Of a stretch of DNA of 64,000 bases, positions 21,151-29,938 are shown in pieces (within the stretch, counting starts at the first letter, position 1; the number at the start of each line of letters is the position of its first letter). The stretch is taken from positions 92,103 to 156,102 of the forward strand of contig NZ_BIFH01000021.1 in assembly GCF_003967355.1 (NCBI RefSeq), read 5' to 3'. The position numbers and the translations under genes are program-made. Origin of the DNA: Embleya hyalina (GTDB taxonomy: Bacteria > Actinomycetota > Actinomycetes > Streptomycetales > Streptomycetaceae). The notes below the pieces were generated by a model. The model was not told the DNA's origin. It saw only the letters and a program-made list of their open reading frames with translations, and did no database searches.

Positions 21151-22275
21151 ATGGTCTCCTCCACGATGCGACGGGCGCGCCGGTTCACCGCGTGGTCGCT
21201 GCTGTCGGCCGTGGTGCTGGTCCCCGGCATCCCCGCGCTGCTCGCGGTGGTCGAGGCGGTGCACGGCGACAACGGGTGGCCGTTGGCCCTGGCCGCGGTC
21301 GGCTGCTGTGGACTGCTGTTCGCCACCGCCCGGTACTGGGCCGGTACGCCGCCGCGCGGCCTCTTGGTGGCGACCGGCGTGGTGGCCCTCGGGGTCTCCG
21401 CGGCGGCGCTGGCCCACGACGCGATATTCCCGTGGCCCATGCCGCTCGCCACCGCCGTGGGGCTGCTGACGATGTACGCGCGGGGTCGTCGGTGGCGGGT
21501 GCTGGCCGCGGGCCTGCTGGTGACGGCGGCGCTGCCGATACTCCTGGGGCCGTCGCCGAGGGAGGCGCCGGATCAGACGGTCGGCGCCCTGATCATCGGC
21601 GCCAGTGTGGCGCTGACGTGCGTGATCAACGACTGGGTCTGGCGCCAGTTCGTCGAGCTCGACGACGCGCGCCGGATCGCGGGCGAGTTGGCCGTGGCCA
21701 ACGAACGGTTGCGGTTCGCCGCGGACCTGCACGACATCCAGGGGCACACGCTGACCCTGATCGCGGTCAAGAGCGAACTCGCCCGCCGGCTGGTCGAGAG
21801 GGACCCCTCGGCCGCCGCCGCGCAGATGGGCGAGGTGGAGGCGCTGGCCCGCGAGGCGGTGACCGACACCCGGGACCTGGTGCACGGCTACCGCGAGGTG
21901 TCCTTCGCCGCCGAACTGGCCAACGCGGCAGCGGTGTTGACGGCGGCTGGGATCGAGTGCAGCTACGCGAGCCCACCACCGCTGCCGGACCGGGCCGGCA
22001 CGCTGTTCGGCCTGGTGGTGCGGGAGGCCACGACCAACATCCTGCGGCATTCGGCGGCCACCACCGCCTCGATCGACGTATCCGCCGACGGTTGTCGGCT
22101 CACCATCCGCAACGACGGTGCCACGCGCGGGAAGCGCGCCGGCGGCACCGGTCTGGCCGGCCTGGACGCCCGGCTGCGCGGCCACGGCGGCGAGTTGCGC
22201 GCCTCGGCCGGCCTGGGCGTCTTCGAGGTCGTGGCCCGTCTCGATGTCGCCGACCGTACGGAGGCCCCCGCGTGA
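21151..22275 (+). CDS. Sensor histidine kinase, DesK/NarL-partner class
   Basis: The 374-residue protein has four to five N-terminal transmembrane helices, then a HisKA_3 dimerisation domain with the phospho-acceptor in RFAADLHDIQGHTL, and a HATPase domain (LVVREATTNILRHS N box, GTGLAGLDARL G box). It would sense an unknown membrane-linked signal and phosphorylate the regulator encoded by the next gene, with which it overlaps by four bases. The divergent ABC exporter is the obvious regulatory target. Confidence 0.9.
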   Translation: MVSSTMRRARRFTAWSLLSAVVLVPGIPALLAVVEAVHGDNGWPLALAAVGCCGLLFATARYWAGTPPRGLLVATGVVALGVSAAALAHDAIFPWPMPLATAVGLLTMYARGRRWRVLAAGLLVTAALPILLGPSPREAPDQTVGALIIGASVALTCVINDWVWRQFVELDDARRIAGELAVANERLRFAADLHDIQGHTLTLIAVKSELARRLVERDPSAAAAQMGEVEALAREAVTDTRDLVHGYREVSFAAELANAAAVLTAAGIECSYASPPPLPDRAGTLFGLVVREATTNILRHSAATTASIDVSADGCRLTIRNDGATRGKRAGGTGLAGLDARLRGHGGELRASAGLGVFEVVARLDVADRTEAPA

Positions 22276-22877
22276 TCCGCCTGGTGCTGGTCGAGGACGA
22301 GGCGATGTTGCGCGGCGCGCTGGGCCAACTCCTGGACCTGGAGCCGGATCTGACCGTGGTCGCGCAGGCCGCCGACGGGACGGCCGCGATCGCCGAGGCC
22401 GCCCGGCACGTACCCGACGTGGTGGTGATGGACCTGGAGATGCCCGGCGGCCCCGACGGTCTGGAGGCGGCCGGCCGCATCCTGGCCGGACGCCCCGACA
22501 CCCGGATCGTGCTGGTCACCCGGCACGCCCGCCCCGGCGTGCTCACCCGCGCGCTGCGGGTGGGGGTACGCGGATTCGTGCCCAAGTCGCGGCCCGCCGC
22601 GCATCTGGCCCAGGTGATTCGCGACGTGCACGCGGGACACCGACACGTGGATCCGGAGATCGCGGCGGCGGCCCTGGTGCTGGACTGCCCGTTGTCCGAG
22701 CGCGAGTTGGACGTGCTGCGGCTGACCCGGGAGGGGTTGAGCGTGCGCGACATCGCCGGCCGGGTGCACCTGGCCGCCGGGACGGTACGGAACTACCTGT
22801 CCTCGGCGATGATCAAGGTGGGCGCCCCGAGCCGGCACGCCGCGGCCCGCTACGCGGTCGAACGCGGCTGGTTGTGA
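22272..22877 (+). CDS. NarL/DesR-type response regulator
   Basis: The 201-residue protein has a receiver domain with the acidic pair VEDE, phospho-Asp in VVVMDLEMPG and the Lys in GFVPKSRP. The C-terminal LuxR-type helix-turn-helix is LSERELDVLRLTREGLSVRDIAGRVHLA in outline. The GTG start at 22272 overlaps the kinase stop as GTGA. It probably controls the divergent exporter genes at 19403-21021. Confidence 0.9.
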   Translation: MIRLVLVEDEAMLRGALGQLLDLEPDLTVVAQAADGTAAIAEAARHVPDVVVMDLEMPGGPDGLEAAGRILAGRPDTRIVLVTRHARPGVLTRALRVGVRGFVPKSRPAAHLAQVIRDVHAGHRHVDPEIAAAALVLDCPLSERELDVLRLTREGLSVRDIAGRVHLAAGTVRNYLSSAMIKVGAPSRHAAARYAVERGWL

Positions 22878-22899
22878 CGGCCGTGGTGGGGGATCGACG

Positions 22900-23388
22900 G
22901 TGACCGGTCGGGAATCGCCGGAGGCGGCGGCCTTCGAGCCGGCCACCGGCACGGAGGCCGTACCGGTGGCGGGCACGCGGGAGCGCGCGGCGGCGGTGCG
23001 GGACGCGTTCGAGGCGCTGCTGCGGATTCGCGACGTGGTGAACAGCGGCGCCGTCGACCCGCGCGCGACGCCGGCCGAGTGGGAGCGGGTCCGGATGGTG
23101 CGTGCCGTCGCGCTGGCCCTGGAGGCCGCCGGCGTACCGCCGTCCGCCCTGGACGAGCGCGGACAACGGACCGCGACCGGATACTGCGTCACCGCCGGCG
23201 ACCACCCCCGGGTGGTCCGGGTCGAATGGCCGGGCCCGCGCGGCAGCGGCGCCGGTCACGAGGCGGAGCGGGCGCTGCGCGGGTGCGCGCGGGTGTTGGG
23301 CGAGCTGGGCTGGGTGGTGCTGGAATACCGGGGCAGGGGCGGCCGGCGATATCTGGAGGTCGAGGCCCCGGCGACGATCCGACGGTGA
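22900..23388 (+). CDS. Hypothetical 162-residue protein
   Basis: I do not recognise this protein. The GTG at 22900 lies 22 bp after the response-regulator stop, with GGGGGAT upstream, so it may be the third gene of that operon. It has a helical N-terminal half (TRERAAAVRDAFEALLRIRD) and a beta-rich C-terminal half ending in LGWVVLEYRGRGGRRYLEVE. No signal peptide or membrane segment is visible. Codon choice is typical for the window, with G/C at most third positions, which supports real coding. Confidence 0.6.
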   Translation: MTGRESPEAAAFEPATGTEAVPVAGTRERAAAVRDAFEALLRIRDVVNSGAVDPRATPAEWERVRMVRAVALALEAAGVPPSALDERGQRTATGYCVTAGDHPRVVRVEWPGPRGSGAGHEAERALRGCARVLGELGWVVLEYRGRGGRRYLEVEAPATIRR

Positions 23389-23424
23389 GGCGGTCATGCG
23401 GTCATGCGGTCCGGCGGGTCGCCC

Positions 23425-23658
23425 TCACAACCCCGGATCCAGGCCCGCGTGCCGACCGCACAGGGCCATGCAGACCTGATTGGGTCCTTCGTACGCGCGC
23501 TCCGGAAGGGCTGCCAGGGCCCGAGCCACCCAGACCGCGGCTCCATTGATCGTCGCCGCGGCGCTCAGCGCCGCCGGGCGGGCGGGGAACCGCACACCGA
23601 ACATCGCGCAGTGCAACTCCTCGGGATCCACGGTCGTCGATTCGCCGATACTCCTCAT
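23425..23658 (-). CDS. Small hypothetical protein, 77 residues
   Basis: The reading frame from ATG 23658 has an excellent GGAGGAG ribosome site 4 bp upstream, which is the main reason for accepting it. The product has an acidic/Cys N-terminus (DPEELHCAMFGV), an amphipathic or hydrophobic central helix (AALSAAATINGAAVWVARALAAL) and a Cys pair near the end (VCMALCGRHAG). I do not know the family. It is convergent with the preceding hypothetical gene and downstream of pspAB on the same strand, with a 286-bp gap between them. Confidence 0.6.
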   Translation of the reverse strand: MRSIGESTTVDPEELHCAMFGVRFPARPAALSAAATINGAAVWVARALAALPERAYEGPNQVCMALCGRHAGLDPGL

Positions 23659-23944
23659 GGCTCCTCCACACGCGTCCACCCGACGCGGGTACGCGAGGAC
23701 CCACCGCCGGTGTCGCTGCGCGCCGGGGGCCGGTCTCCGTGTCACCCACGGGGTCGCGCGTCGACACGAAGAGCCGCCGGTCGCACGACCACGGGGCGGT
23801 CGCGGCTCGGGAAGCCCGGGGTGGCGGCAGCTTGTGGTTTCAGAGCTATAATACGCCGCCCGCGCCCCGATGAGGGGATCACGACCCGGTCGGATGCACG
23901 CGACACGGACCCGGGCACCCCCTCGCCGCCCGGCCCGGCGTCGT

Positions 23945-24505
23945 TCACAGCCCCGGCGCGCCCCACACCGGGAACCACCGGGACAGGTCGGATTCGAGCC
24001 GCAGATCGTCGGTGACCGCCGCGCCCACCTGGAGCTCCAGCGCACTGTCCCGCTTCTCGTGCCCGCCCGGCACCGGGGCGAACGGATAGAAGGTGCCCCG
24101 CTTGTAGAGGTAGACCAGGGCGAGCCGGCGGCCGTCGGGATGTCCGAACACGGCGAGCGAACACAGCAGTTGCGGACCGAAACCGCCGTCCTCCAGCGCC
24201 GAGTTGATCGCGTGCAGGTCGGTCACCAGGGCGCCCGTGTCCTCGGGCGGCCGTTCGGCGAGCAGCCAGGTGTACCCGTAGTCGTCCCGGCTGCTCCGCA
24301 ACCCGTCGAGCAGTTCGGCCAGGTCGCGCAGCACCCCGTCGAACGTGCCGCCCTCGACCGTGGCGAAACACACCGATCCGGCGCCGGTGGGCCGGAAGCC
24401 GGTCGCCAGGTCCAGTGTGATCGCCGCCGAGGGCAGGCCGAACAGCTGGTCGAGATCGGGCTTGACCGCCCTGCTCCGGCCGAAGAGCGAGTCGAACAGC
24501 CCCAT
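23945..24505 (-). CDS. pspAB: PspA-associated protein PspAB
   Basis: The 186-residue protein matches the actinobacterial PspAB family from end to end: MGLFDSLFGRSRAVKPDLDQ at the start, FGPQLLCSLAVFG and VYLYKRGTFYPFAPV in the middle, and the ending LSRWFPVWGAPGL. PspAB accompanies PspA-type membrane-stress systems; its biochemical function is not established. Its ATG overlaps the htpX stop as TGATG, so it is translated with HtpX. PspA itself is not in this window. Confidence 0.85.
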   Translation of the reverse strand: MGLFDSLFGRSRAVKPDLDQLFGLPSAAITLDLATGFRPTGAGSVCFATVEGGTFDGVLRDLAELLDGLRSSRDDYGYTWLLAERPPEDTGALVTDLHAINSALEDGGFGPQLLCSLAVFGHPDGRRLALVYLYKRGTFYPFAPVPGGHEKRDSALELQVGAAVTDDLRLESDLSRWFPVWGAPGL

Positions 24506-25425
24506 CAGGCGGCACCGCCCAGTTCGGCGCTGATCCGGGCCAACTGCTCCAGGCGCCGTTCCAGGGTCGGGTGGGTCGCGAACAGGTTGGCCAGGCTGTC
24601 CTTGGAGGCGATCGCCGGCGCGAAGAAGAACGCGTTGAACGGCTCGGCCCGGCGCAGGTCCCGGGTCGGGATCCGGGCCATGGTGCCGCTGATCTTGGTC
24701 AACGCGGAGGCGAGTACGGAGGGCCGGCCGGTGAGCAGCGCGGCCGAGCGGTCCGCGCACAACTCGCGGTAGCGCGACAGGGTCCGGATCAGTACGAAAC
24801 TCAGCGCGTACACGGCCACGCTCACCGCGGTCACGACCAGCACCAGCACCGCGGCGTTCTGGTCGCGGCGCATCCCGCCGAAGAGCCCGAACTGCACGCC
24901 GACGCGGGTGAGCAGCCCGGCCAGCACGCCGAGGAAGGACGCGATCGTCATCACCGCGACGTCCCTGTGCGCGACATGCGAGAGCTCGTGCGCGAGCACG
25001 CCCTCCAACTCGGCGGGCTCCAGGCGGCGGAGCAGCCCGGTGGTGGTGCACACCACCGTGTTCTTCCGGTTGCGGCCGGTGGCGAAGGCGTTGGGCACGT
25101 CGGAGTCGGCGACCGCCACGCGCGGCTTGGGCATGTCGGCGAGCGCGCACAGCCGGTCCACCGCGCCGTGCAGTTCCGGCTGCTCCTCGGGGGTGACCTC
25201 GCGGGCACCCATCGCGAACGCGGCGAGTTTGTCGCTGAACCAGAACTGGGCGACGAAGACGCCGCCGATCAGGACGACCGCGATCGGCCAGGCCCGGCCC
25301 AGGACGACCACGAGGGTGCCCACGAAGACCACGTAGAGCAGGCCGAGCAGGAACATGGTGGCGAGCATGCGGCCGACCAGGCCGCGATCGGTGGCGAATC
25401 GGGTGCCGGCGCTGGTCCTGGTCAT
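24505..25425 (-). CDS. htpX: Membrane zinc metalloprotease HtpX
   Basis: The 306-residue protein is an M48B protease: two N-terminal transmembrane helices, the zinc site H146-E-L-S-H150 (LAHELSHVAHRD), two further helices, and the third ligand in RYRELCADRSAA. HtpX degrades misfolded membrane proteins in the cell membrane. The ATG at 25425 follows a strong GGGAGGA site. It forms an operon with pspAB, which supports a joint envelope-stress role. Confidence 0.92.
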   Translation of the reverse strand: MTRTSAGTRFATDRGLVGRMLATMFLLGLLYVVFVGTLVVVLGRAWPIAVVLIGGVFVAQFWFSDKLAAFAMGAREVTPEEQPELHGAVDRLCALADMPKPRVAVADSDVPNAFATGRNRKNTVVCTTTGLLRRLEPAELEGVLAHELSHVAHRDVAVMTIASFLGVLAGLLTRVGVQFGLFGGMRRDQNAAVLVLVVTAVSVAVYALSFVLIRTLSRYRELCADRSAALLTGRPSVLASALTKISGTMARIPTRDLRRAEPFNAFFFAPAIASKDSLANLFATHPTLERRLEQLARISAELGGAA

Positions 25426-25849
25426 CGATTCCTCCCTAATGGGGGGACCTGGCGGCGGGCCTCGTGGGTGGCCCGAGGGAGGCGCTCTTGCGGGTTGAAA
25501 AGCCAACAAATCGGGCGCCACTTCGATTCTGCCTCGCCGGCGGGCACGGCGGGCGTGCCGCCCAGAGGTTCGGGTGCGGAATCCGAGGTGGACGTGGTCG
25601 TGGCGGGTGCCGTCGCCGAGGAAGGCCGCGCCGGATGGTGCCGGCGCGCAGGTCGGCGGCTGTGGCCGGCGGCGGCGTGACGCGCGGGCCGGCCGGGACG
25701 GGGCCTCCCGGGCGGAGGGGGTGGCGGCGGGTGTTCCCGGTGTCGAGGGGTGCGGGCGGTGACCGTGCGCTCGGGCCGGGCCCGGCCCGAGCGCACGTCG
25801 ACGGTCACGCCGTCGGCCGCCGTGGTTCCGCCCGCCCTGCGGATCCGCG
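25426..25849. other. Non-coding gap between htpX and a decayed gene
   Basis: I see no credible gene in these 424 bp. The left part, next to htpX, holds its ribosome site and a locally AT-richer stretch (about 25495-25530) that may contain the htpX promoter. A perfect 16-bp inverted repeat with no spacer (25765-25780 with 25781-25796) looks like a terminator for the decayed gene to the right. Confidence 0.5.
25765..25796 (-). terminator. Perfect 32-bp palindrome, probable terminator
   Basis: The arms 25765-25780 and 25781-25796 are perfectly complementary and abut. The sequence would fold into a long GC hairpin. It lies past the 3' end of the minus-strand lipoprotein remnant. Confidence 0.6.
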
Positions 25850-26348
25850 GGCGGCGGACGACAGGACACCGGTGGTGTTGTCGAGGATGCCGCCGTACCG
25901 GGCGTCGACCACCTCGACGACGGCCTCCGGCGCGTCCGCGAGCAGTGGCCCGGCCCGGTCGGCGAGGGTCGGGGAGTAGCCCGGCGTGGCGATCCGGGCC
26001 CGCGCGGCGGCCGGATGCCGGGCGCGGAGACCAGGGTGACCCCGCCCGCTATTCGACGTGCGGTCGCACGTCGCCCGGGCCGGGTGTCCGGGCGGTGACC
26101 GCGGGCGGCGTGGACGGGACGGCCGGCGGGACGCCGGTCGTGGTCGGATGCGGGCTCGCGGACCGGCTCCCGCCCGGCGGGTGGCCCGAGGGCGTCGGCT
26201 CGGGGTGCCGACTTCCGGACGACGAGCAGCCGGTCGCCGCCGCCACGATGCCGAGAACCACCGCGCGCCGTCCCGGAACGGATGTCTTGTCCACGCGGCT
26301 GCCCGCGTCGGGGGATGGGCCGACCTCGGACGACGCCGAGTCCGACAC
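25850..26348 (-). pseudogene. Decayed lipoprotein gene
   Basis: The frame from GTG 26348 encodes an N-terminus with twin arginines and a lipobox-like end (PGRRAVVLGIVAAATGCSSS), then a Pro/Ser/Thr-rich linker, and stops at 26049 after RPHVE. Another minus-strand frame from about 26015 to 25855 reads like continued coding sequence (ARARIATPGYSPTLADRAG, then VVEVVDARYGGIL). The split suggests a frameshift or small deletion in one lipoprotein gene. I cannot name the family. The alternative is that only the short N-terminal frame is expressed as a 99-residue lipoprotein. Confidence 0.5.
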
Positions 26349-26359
26349 GCGGGTGTCGG

Positions 26360-26971
26360 CTACGACGCCGGTACGGGTGCGTCCGCCGGCGGCCGGACCA
26401 GTATCCCGGTCAGCAGGGCGTCGAGGTAGCGGGCGGCCAGCTCCGGGTCGTCGCGGTCGGGGGAGTGGCGGACGGCGAAGCCGAGGCCGTGGAGCAGGAG
26501 CAGCAGGTCGGCGGGTCCCAGCGGCTCGCGCAGCACCTCGGCGTCGGCGGTACGGGCGAGCAAGTCGCCGGTGGCGTGCAGCAGTTGGCCCCGCAGCTCC
26601 AGGGTCTCCGGGGTGGCCGCGCCGGGGTCGGCGGCCGCGGCGGCGAATGCCTCGTCCTGTATGTACGCGTCCAACGCGTCCTCGAGGAAGGCGCGCAACG
26701 CCTTCTGCGGGTCGGCGAGTCCGGCTGCCTCGCGGGCCTGCCGGACGAGCGCGGCGAAGCGGTCGGCGGCCAGCGCCTCGAGCAGCGCCTCGGGTGTGGG
26801 GAAGTGCCGGTAGACGGTGCCGACGCCGACATCGGCGGCGAGGGCGACCGCGTTCAGCTGCGGCGGCCTGCCCCCGCGCACGAGCACCCGCGCGGCGTCC
26901 ATGATGCGCCGCCGGTTGCGGGTCGCGTCCTTGCGCCGCGTGGGGCGATGGGGGGAGGCCGTGTCGTCCAT
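26360..26971 (-). CDS. TetR-family transcriptional regulator
   Basis: The 203-residue protein has an N-terminal TetR helix-turn-helix (RIMDAARVLVRGG, then AADVGVGTVYRHFPTPEAL) and a helical ligand-binding domain rich in Ala/Leu. Length is normal. The start ATG 26971 is preceded on the minus strand by a region with a 7-bp inverted repeat (CGGATGA at 26994-27000, TCATCCG at 27019-27025) that may be its operator. The opposite-strand gene begins at 27191. The regulated partner is not clear. Confidence 0.88.
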   Translation of the reverse strand: MDDTASPHRPTRRKDATRNRRRIMDAARVLVRGGRPPQLNAVALAADVGVGTVYRHFPTPEALLEALAADRFAALVRQAREAAGLADPQKALRAFLEDALDAYIQDEAFAAAAADPGAATPETLELRGQLLHATGDLLARTADAEVLREPLGPADLLLLLHGLGFAVRHSPDRDDPELAARYLDALLTGILVRPPADAPVPAS

Positions 26972-26993
26972 GCGCGTGACGTTATCGGCAAAG

Positions 26994-27025
26994 CGGATGA
27001 GTAGTCCATTAGGAGGATTCATCCG
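26994..27025. promoter_or_regulatory. Putative TetR operator
   Basis: Inverted repeats CGGATGA and TCATCCG are separated by 18 bp, within an AT-richer intergenic stretch 23 bp upstream of the tetR start. The wide spacing is less usual for TetR sites, so this is tentative. Confidence 0.4.
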
Positions 27026-27190
27026 TTTACCGGGGACGCCGGTGACCCGAAGAGCCGGAAGGCGCTCGCCGCTTCGGGGGGCCGAAAGAGTTCGCCGGAT
27101 CGGGTGAAATTTCGGGGTTCTCGGCCTTGCCGGCGTGCCCGCGGCCGGAATCGGGGGTTCTCTCGGAGGGCGGTTCCGAAGGAGGTCACG

Positions 27191-27604
27191 ATGGCGCGCG
27201 TCACGGCCGGTGGTGCTGTGTCGCGGCACGGCGTGCGCCTGGTGGTCGTACTCGTCGCGCTGCTGGCCCTGTTGCACGCGGCGCACGGCGCCGGTGCCGG
27301 AGCGCGCGTCGGTGGGTGGGATCCGGATCGGTGTGCCGCCGGTACCACCCGGTACACGGCCCCCGCCGACGCCGAGGACGTGCCGGCGGAGGACTCGGGT
27401 GGTCGGCCCGGTCCGGCGGACCCGACCGGCTGTACCCCGCCCGGCCTGCGGCCGCGACCCCCGTCCGGCTCCGTGTCGAGCGCGACGTCGGTCGGCAGGC
27501 GCGGACTTCGGCTCGCCGACCCGGACGTGCCGGTCGCCCGTACCGCGTCGAATCCGCCGGCGGGGGTGGCGACACCCGCGCGGACAACGGTCCTGCGCTG
27601 CTGA
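27191..27604 (+). CDS. Hypothetical exported protein, 137 residues
   Basis: The ATG at 27191 has an AAGGAGG ribosome site at the right distance. The N-terminus is signal-like (HGVRLVVVLVALLALLHAAHG). The remainder is a low-complexity Pro/Gly/Ala/Arg segment with Cys residues at DPDRCAAG, DPTGCTPP and the very C-terminus (VLRC). I do not recognise a family. It may be a small secreted protein. The strong RBS and signal sequence are the reasons for calling it. Confidence 0.5.
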   Translation: MARVTAGGAVSRHGVRLVVVLVALLALLHAAHGAGAGARVGGWDPDRCAAGTTRYTAPADAEDVPAEDSGGRPGPADPTGCTPPGLRPRPPSGSVSSATSVGRRGLRLADPDVPVARTASNPPAGVATPARTTVLRC

Positions 27605-27699
27605 GCGGGCACCGCCGCCCCGCCGTCGCCGCAGTGGGCGATCGGCCGGGCCGGCGTGCCGATCCGATTCCGCAGCCCGCGAACACGGGAGATTCCGCC

Positions 27700-27930
27700 A
27701 TGTCCTTCGACGCCTACCTGCTGATGAGCGCCCTGGTCCGGGCCGAGGCCGCCCGCGCGGCGGCCGGTGCCCCGGACGCGGAGACGCCGCCCGCCAAGAC
27801 CCCGCCTCCGGTCGCCGACCCCGTCGCCGGCGACCCACCCGGCGCCCGGGCCGAACCCGAGGGGGTCCCGGGGATCTCGGGCGCCTCGGGTGCCGACCAC
27901 GGCCCCGCCGGCGCGATCCCCGGGCACTGA
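27700..27930 (+). CDS. Hypothetical 76-residue protein
   Basis: The frame from ATG 27700 gives a protein with a short helical start (MSFDAYLLMSALVRAEAARA) followed by a Pro/Ala/Gly-rich, disordered-looking tail. The ribosome site is weak (ACGGGAGA). A perfect 17-bp terminator hairpin begins 6 bp after the stop codon, which supports a real transcription unit ending here. Family and function are unknown. Confidence 0.4.
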   Translation: MSFDAYLLMSALVRAEAARAAAGAPDAETPPAKTPPPVADPVAGDPPGARAEPEGVPGISGASGADHGPAGAIPGH

Positions 27931-27935
27931 TCCCC

Positions 27936-27977
27936 GCCCCGCGGCCCCCGGCACGCGTGCGCCGGGGGCCGCGGGGC
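27936..27977 (+). terminator. Terminator before the zinc importer
   Basis: A perfect 17-bp stem pairs 27936-27952 with 27961-27977; the 8-nt loop is itself partly self-complementary. It separates the small upstream gene from the zinc-importer promoter. Confidence 0.75.
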
Positions 27978-28034
27978 GCCCCGACTCGACCGCTCGTGCC
28001 CGCATACCCCCGGCCTGGACACCTTCCGACCAGA

Positions 28035-28049
28035 TGATTATGGTTTTCA
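28035..28049. promoter_or_regulatory. Zur-type operator
   Basis: TGATTATGGTTTTCA matches 12 of 15 positions of the actinobacterial Zur box TGAAAATGATTTTCA, in a notably AT-rich patch 65 bp upstream of the binding-protein ATG. It implies repression by zinc-loaded Zur. Confidence 0.75.
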
Positions 28050-28113
28050 TTATCGAAGCGTCGGGACGGCACCTGCCGATCGACGTGGACCCACCCCTGC
28101 CTGGAGACATCCC

Positions 28114-29112
28114 ATGCGTATATCCGCCCGCGCCGGCGCCGCCCTCGCCGCCGGCGTCCTGAGCACCGGCGCCCTCGCCGCGTGCGGTTCCGACGACAAG
28201 GACGCCAAAAACGGCAAGCGGACCGAGGCCGCCCCGGTGGCCAACGCCGGCGCACCCGCCGCCGGTTCGGGGCCGAAGGTCAAGGTCGTGGCGACCACCA
28301 CCCAGGTCGCGGACTTCGTGCGCAACGTCGGCGGCGACCGGGTCGAGGTGACCCAGTTGATCAAGGCCAACGCGAGCGCACACGAGTACGAGGCCACCCC
28401 CGCCGACCTGAACGCCATCCGCGGCGCCAAGCTCGTCGTCGAGAACGGCGTGGACATGGAGAAGGCGTGGCTGCCCAAGGCGGTCCAGGCCGCCGGCTTC
28501 ACCGGAAAGGTGGTCGACTCCTCCACCGGCGTACGCCTGCGCAAGGGCGAACCCGGCAGCGACGGCGAGGAGTCCGACCCGCACATCTGGCACGACCCGA
28601 CCAACGCCAAGGTGATGGTGGCCAATATCGGCCGCGCCCTGAGCACCGCCGACGCGACGAACGCCAAGGTGTACGAGAACAACCTCGCGGCCTACACCGC
28701 CAAACTCGACGCGCTCGACGCGGACACCCGGGCCAGGATCGACGGCATCCCCGCGGCCGATCGCAAGCTGGTCACCAACCACGACGCGTTGGGCTACTAC
28801 GTCGACCGCTACCGGCTGGAGTTCGTCGGCTCGATCATCCCCGGCTTCGACGACCAGGCCGAACTCTCCGGCAGCCGGATCGACGAGATCGTCGGCAAGA
28901 TCAAAGCCACCGGCGCCAAGGCCGTGTTCGCCGAGAGCGCGCTGCCGCCCAAGACCGCCGCGACCATCGCGCGGGAGGCCGGCGTCAAGGTCGTCGACGG
29001 CGACGACTCGCTCTACGCCGACTCGCTCGGTGCCCCCGGCTCGGCCGGCGACACCTACCTCGGCGCGGAGAAGCACAACACCGACACCATCGTCGCCGCG
29101 CTGCGAGGGTGA
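28114..29112 (+). CDS. znuA: Zinc ABC transporter substrate-binding lipoprotein
   Basis: The 332-residue protein is a cluster A-I metal-binding protein. A lipobox (GALAACGS) ends the signal sequence. The likely metal ligands are H90 (SAHEYEATP), H157/H160 (DPHIWHDP) and H223 (NHDALGYY), with an acidic residue near the C-terminus (DGDDSLYADS). The His-rich loop of many ZnuA proteins is replaced by a short acidic loop. The Zur-like box upstream favours zinc over manganese. It heads a four-gene importer operon. Confidence 0.87.
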   Translation: MRISARAGAALAAGVLSTGALAACGSDDKDAKNGKRTEAAPVANAGAPAAGSGPKVKVVATTTQVADFVRNVGGDRVEVTQLIKANASAHEYEATPADLNAIRGAKLVVENGVDMEKAWLPKAVQAAGFTGKVVDSSTGVRLRKGEPGSDGEESDPHIWHDPTNAKVMVANIGRALSTADATNAKVYENNLAAYTAKLDALDADTRARIDGIPAADRKLVTNHDALGYYVDRYRLEFVGSIIPGFDDQAELSGSRIDEIVGKIKATGAKAVFAESALPPKTAATIAREAGVKVVDGDDSLYADSLGAPGSAGDTYLGAEKHNTDTIVAALRG

Positions 29113-29167
29113 CGATGACCGACCGCATCGCCGCCGCCGCGGCCGTCGCCGCGCCGTGGGCCCGGCC

Positions 29168-29932
29168 ATGACCGAGCCCGCTCCCGACCCGATCCGCTTC
29201 ACCGACGCGACCATGGCCTACCACCGCGCCCCCGTCCTGGAAGGCGTCGACGGCCGGGTCCGCGCCGGCGAGGCGGTGGCCCTGATCGGCCCCAACGGCG
29301 GCGGCAAGACCACCCTGATCAAGGCCGTGCTCGGCCTGGTCCCGGTGATCGCGGGCACGGTGACCGTGGCCGGCCGCCGCCCGGCCGAGGCACGCGCCCG
29401 GGTCGGCTACGTGCCGCAGGCGGCGAGCCTGGACCCCGAGTTCCCCGTCACCGCCCGCCAGGTGGTGATGATGGGCCGGCTGCGGCTGATCGGCCGATGG
29501 CGCCGACCCGGGCGGCAGGACCGGGCGGCCGTCGACGAGGCGCTGGACCGGGTCGGCCTCGCCGACCGCGCCGGCGCCCGCTTCGGCACGCTGTCCGGCG
29601 GGCAGCGCCAGCGGGTGCTGCTGGCCCGCGCGTTGTCCCCGGACCCGCCGATCCTGCTCCTGGACGAACCCTTCAACGGCGTCGACGCGGTCAGCCAGGA
29701 CGCGCTGATCACCGCCCTCACCCGGGCCAAGAGCACCGGCACGGCCGTGCTGGTGAGCACCCACGACCTCGCCCCGGTCCCGTGCCTGTGCGAACAGACC
29801 TGCCTGGTCAACCGCCGGCAGATCGCCTTCGGCCCGACCGAACTGGCGCTCACCCCCGACCTGTTGCGCGCCTGCTACGGCGGACACGTGGTCGACCTCG
29901 ACGCCGGCCGACTCGTCGTCACCCGAGGCTGA
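29168..29932 (+). CDS. znuC: Zinc ABC transporter ATPase
   Basis: The 254-residue protein has Walker A GPNGGGKTTL, signature TLSGGQRQRVLLARAL, Walker B ILLLDEPFNGVD and the H-loop STHDL. It would power the two adjacent ZnuB-type permeases. The ATG at 29168 was chosen because the cassette begins about 12 residues later. Confidence 0.9.
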   Translation: MTEPAPDPIRFTDATMAYHRAPVLEGVDGRVRAGEAVALIGPNGGGKTTLIKAVLGLVPVIAGTVTVAGRRPAEARARVGYVPQAASLDPEFPVTARQVVMMGRLRLIGRWRRPGRQDRAAVDEALDRVGLADRAGARFGTLSGGQRQRVLLARALSPDPPILLLDEPFNGVDAVSQDALITALTRAKSTGTAVLVSTHDLAPVPCLCEQTCLVNRRQIAFGPTELALTPDLLRACYGGHVVDLDAGRLVVTRG

Positions 29933-29938
29933 CCGGCC

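Noticed and set aside
23391-23416. Triple GCGGTCAT-like direct repeat
   Set aside because: Only three 8-bp units at a gene end; too short to support a function.
23832-23852. TTGTGG...TATAAT as a promoter before pspAB's downstream gap
   Set aside because: The elements are only 9 bp apart and point the wrong way for both neighbouring genes.
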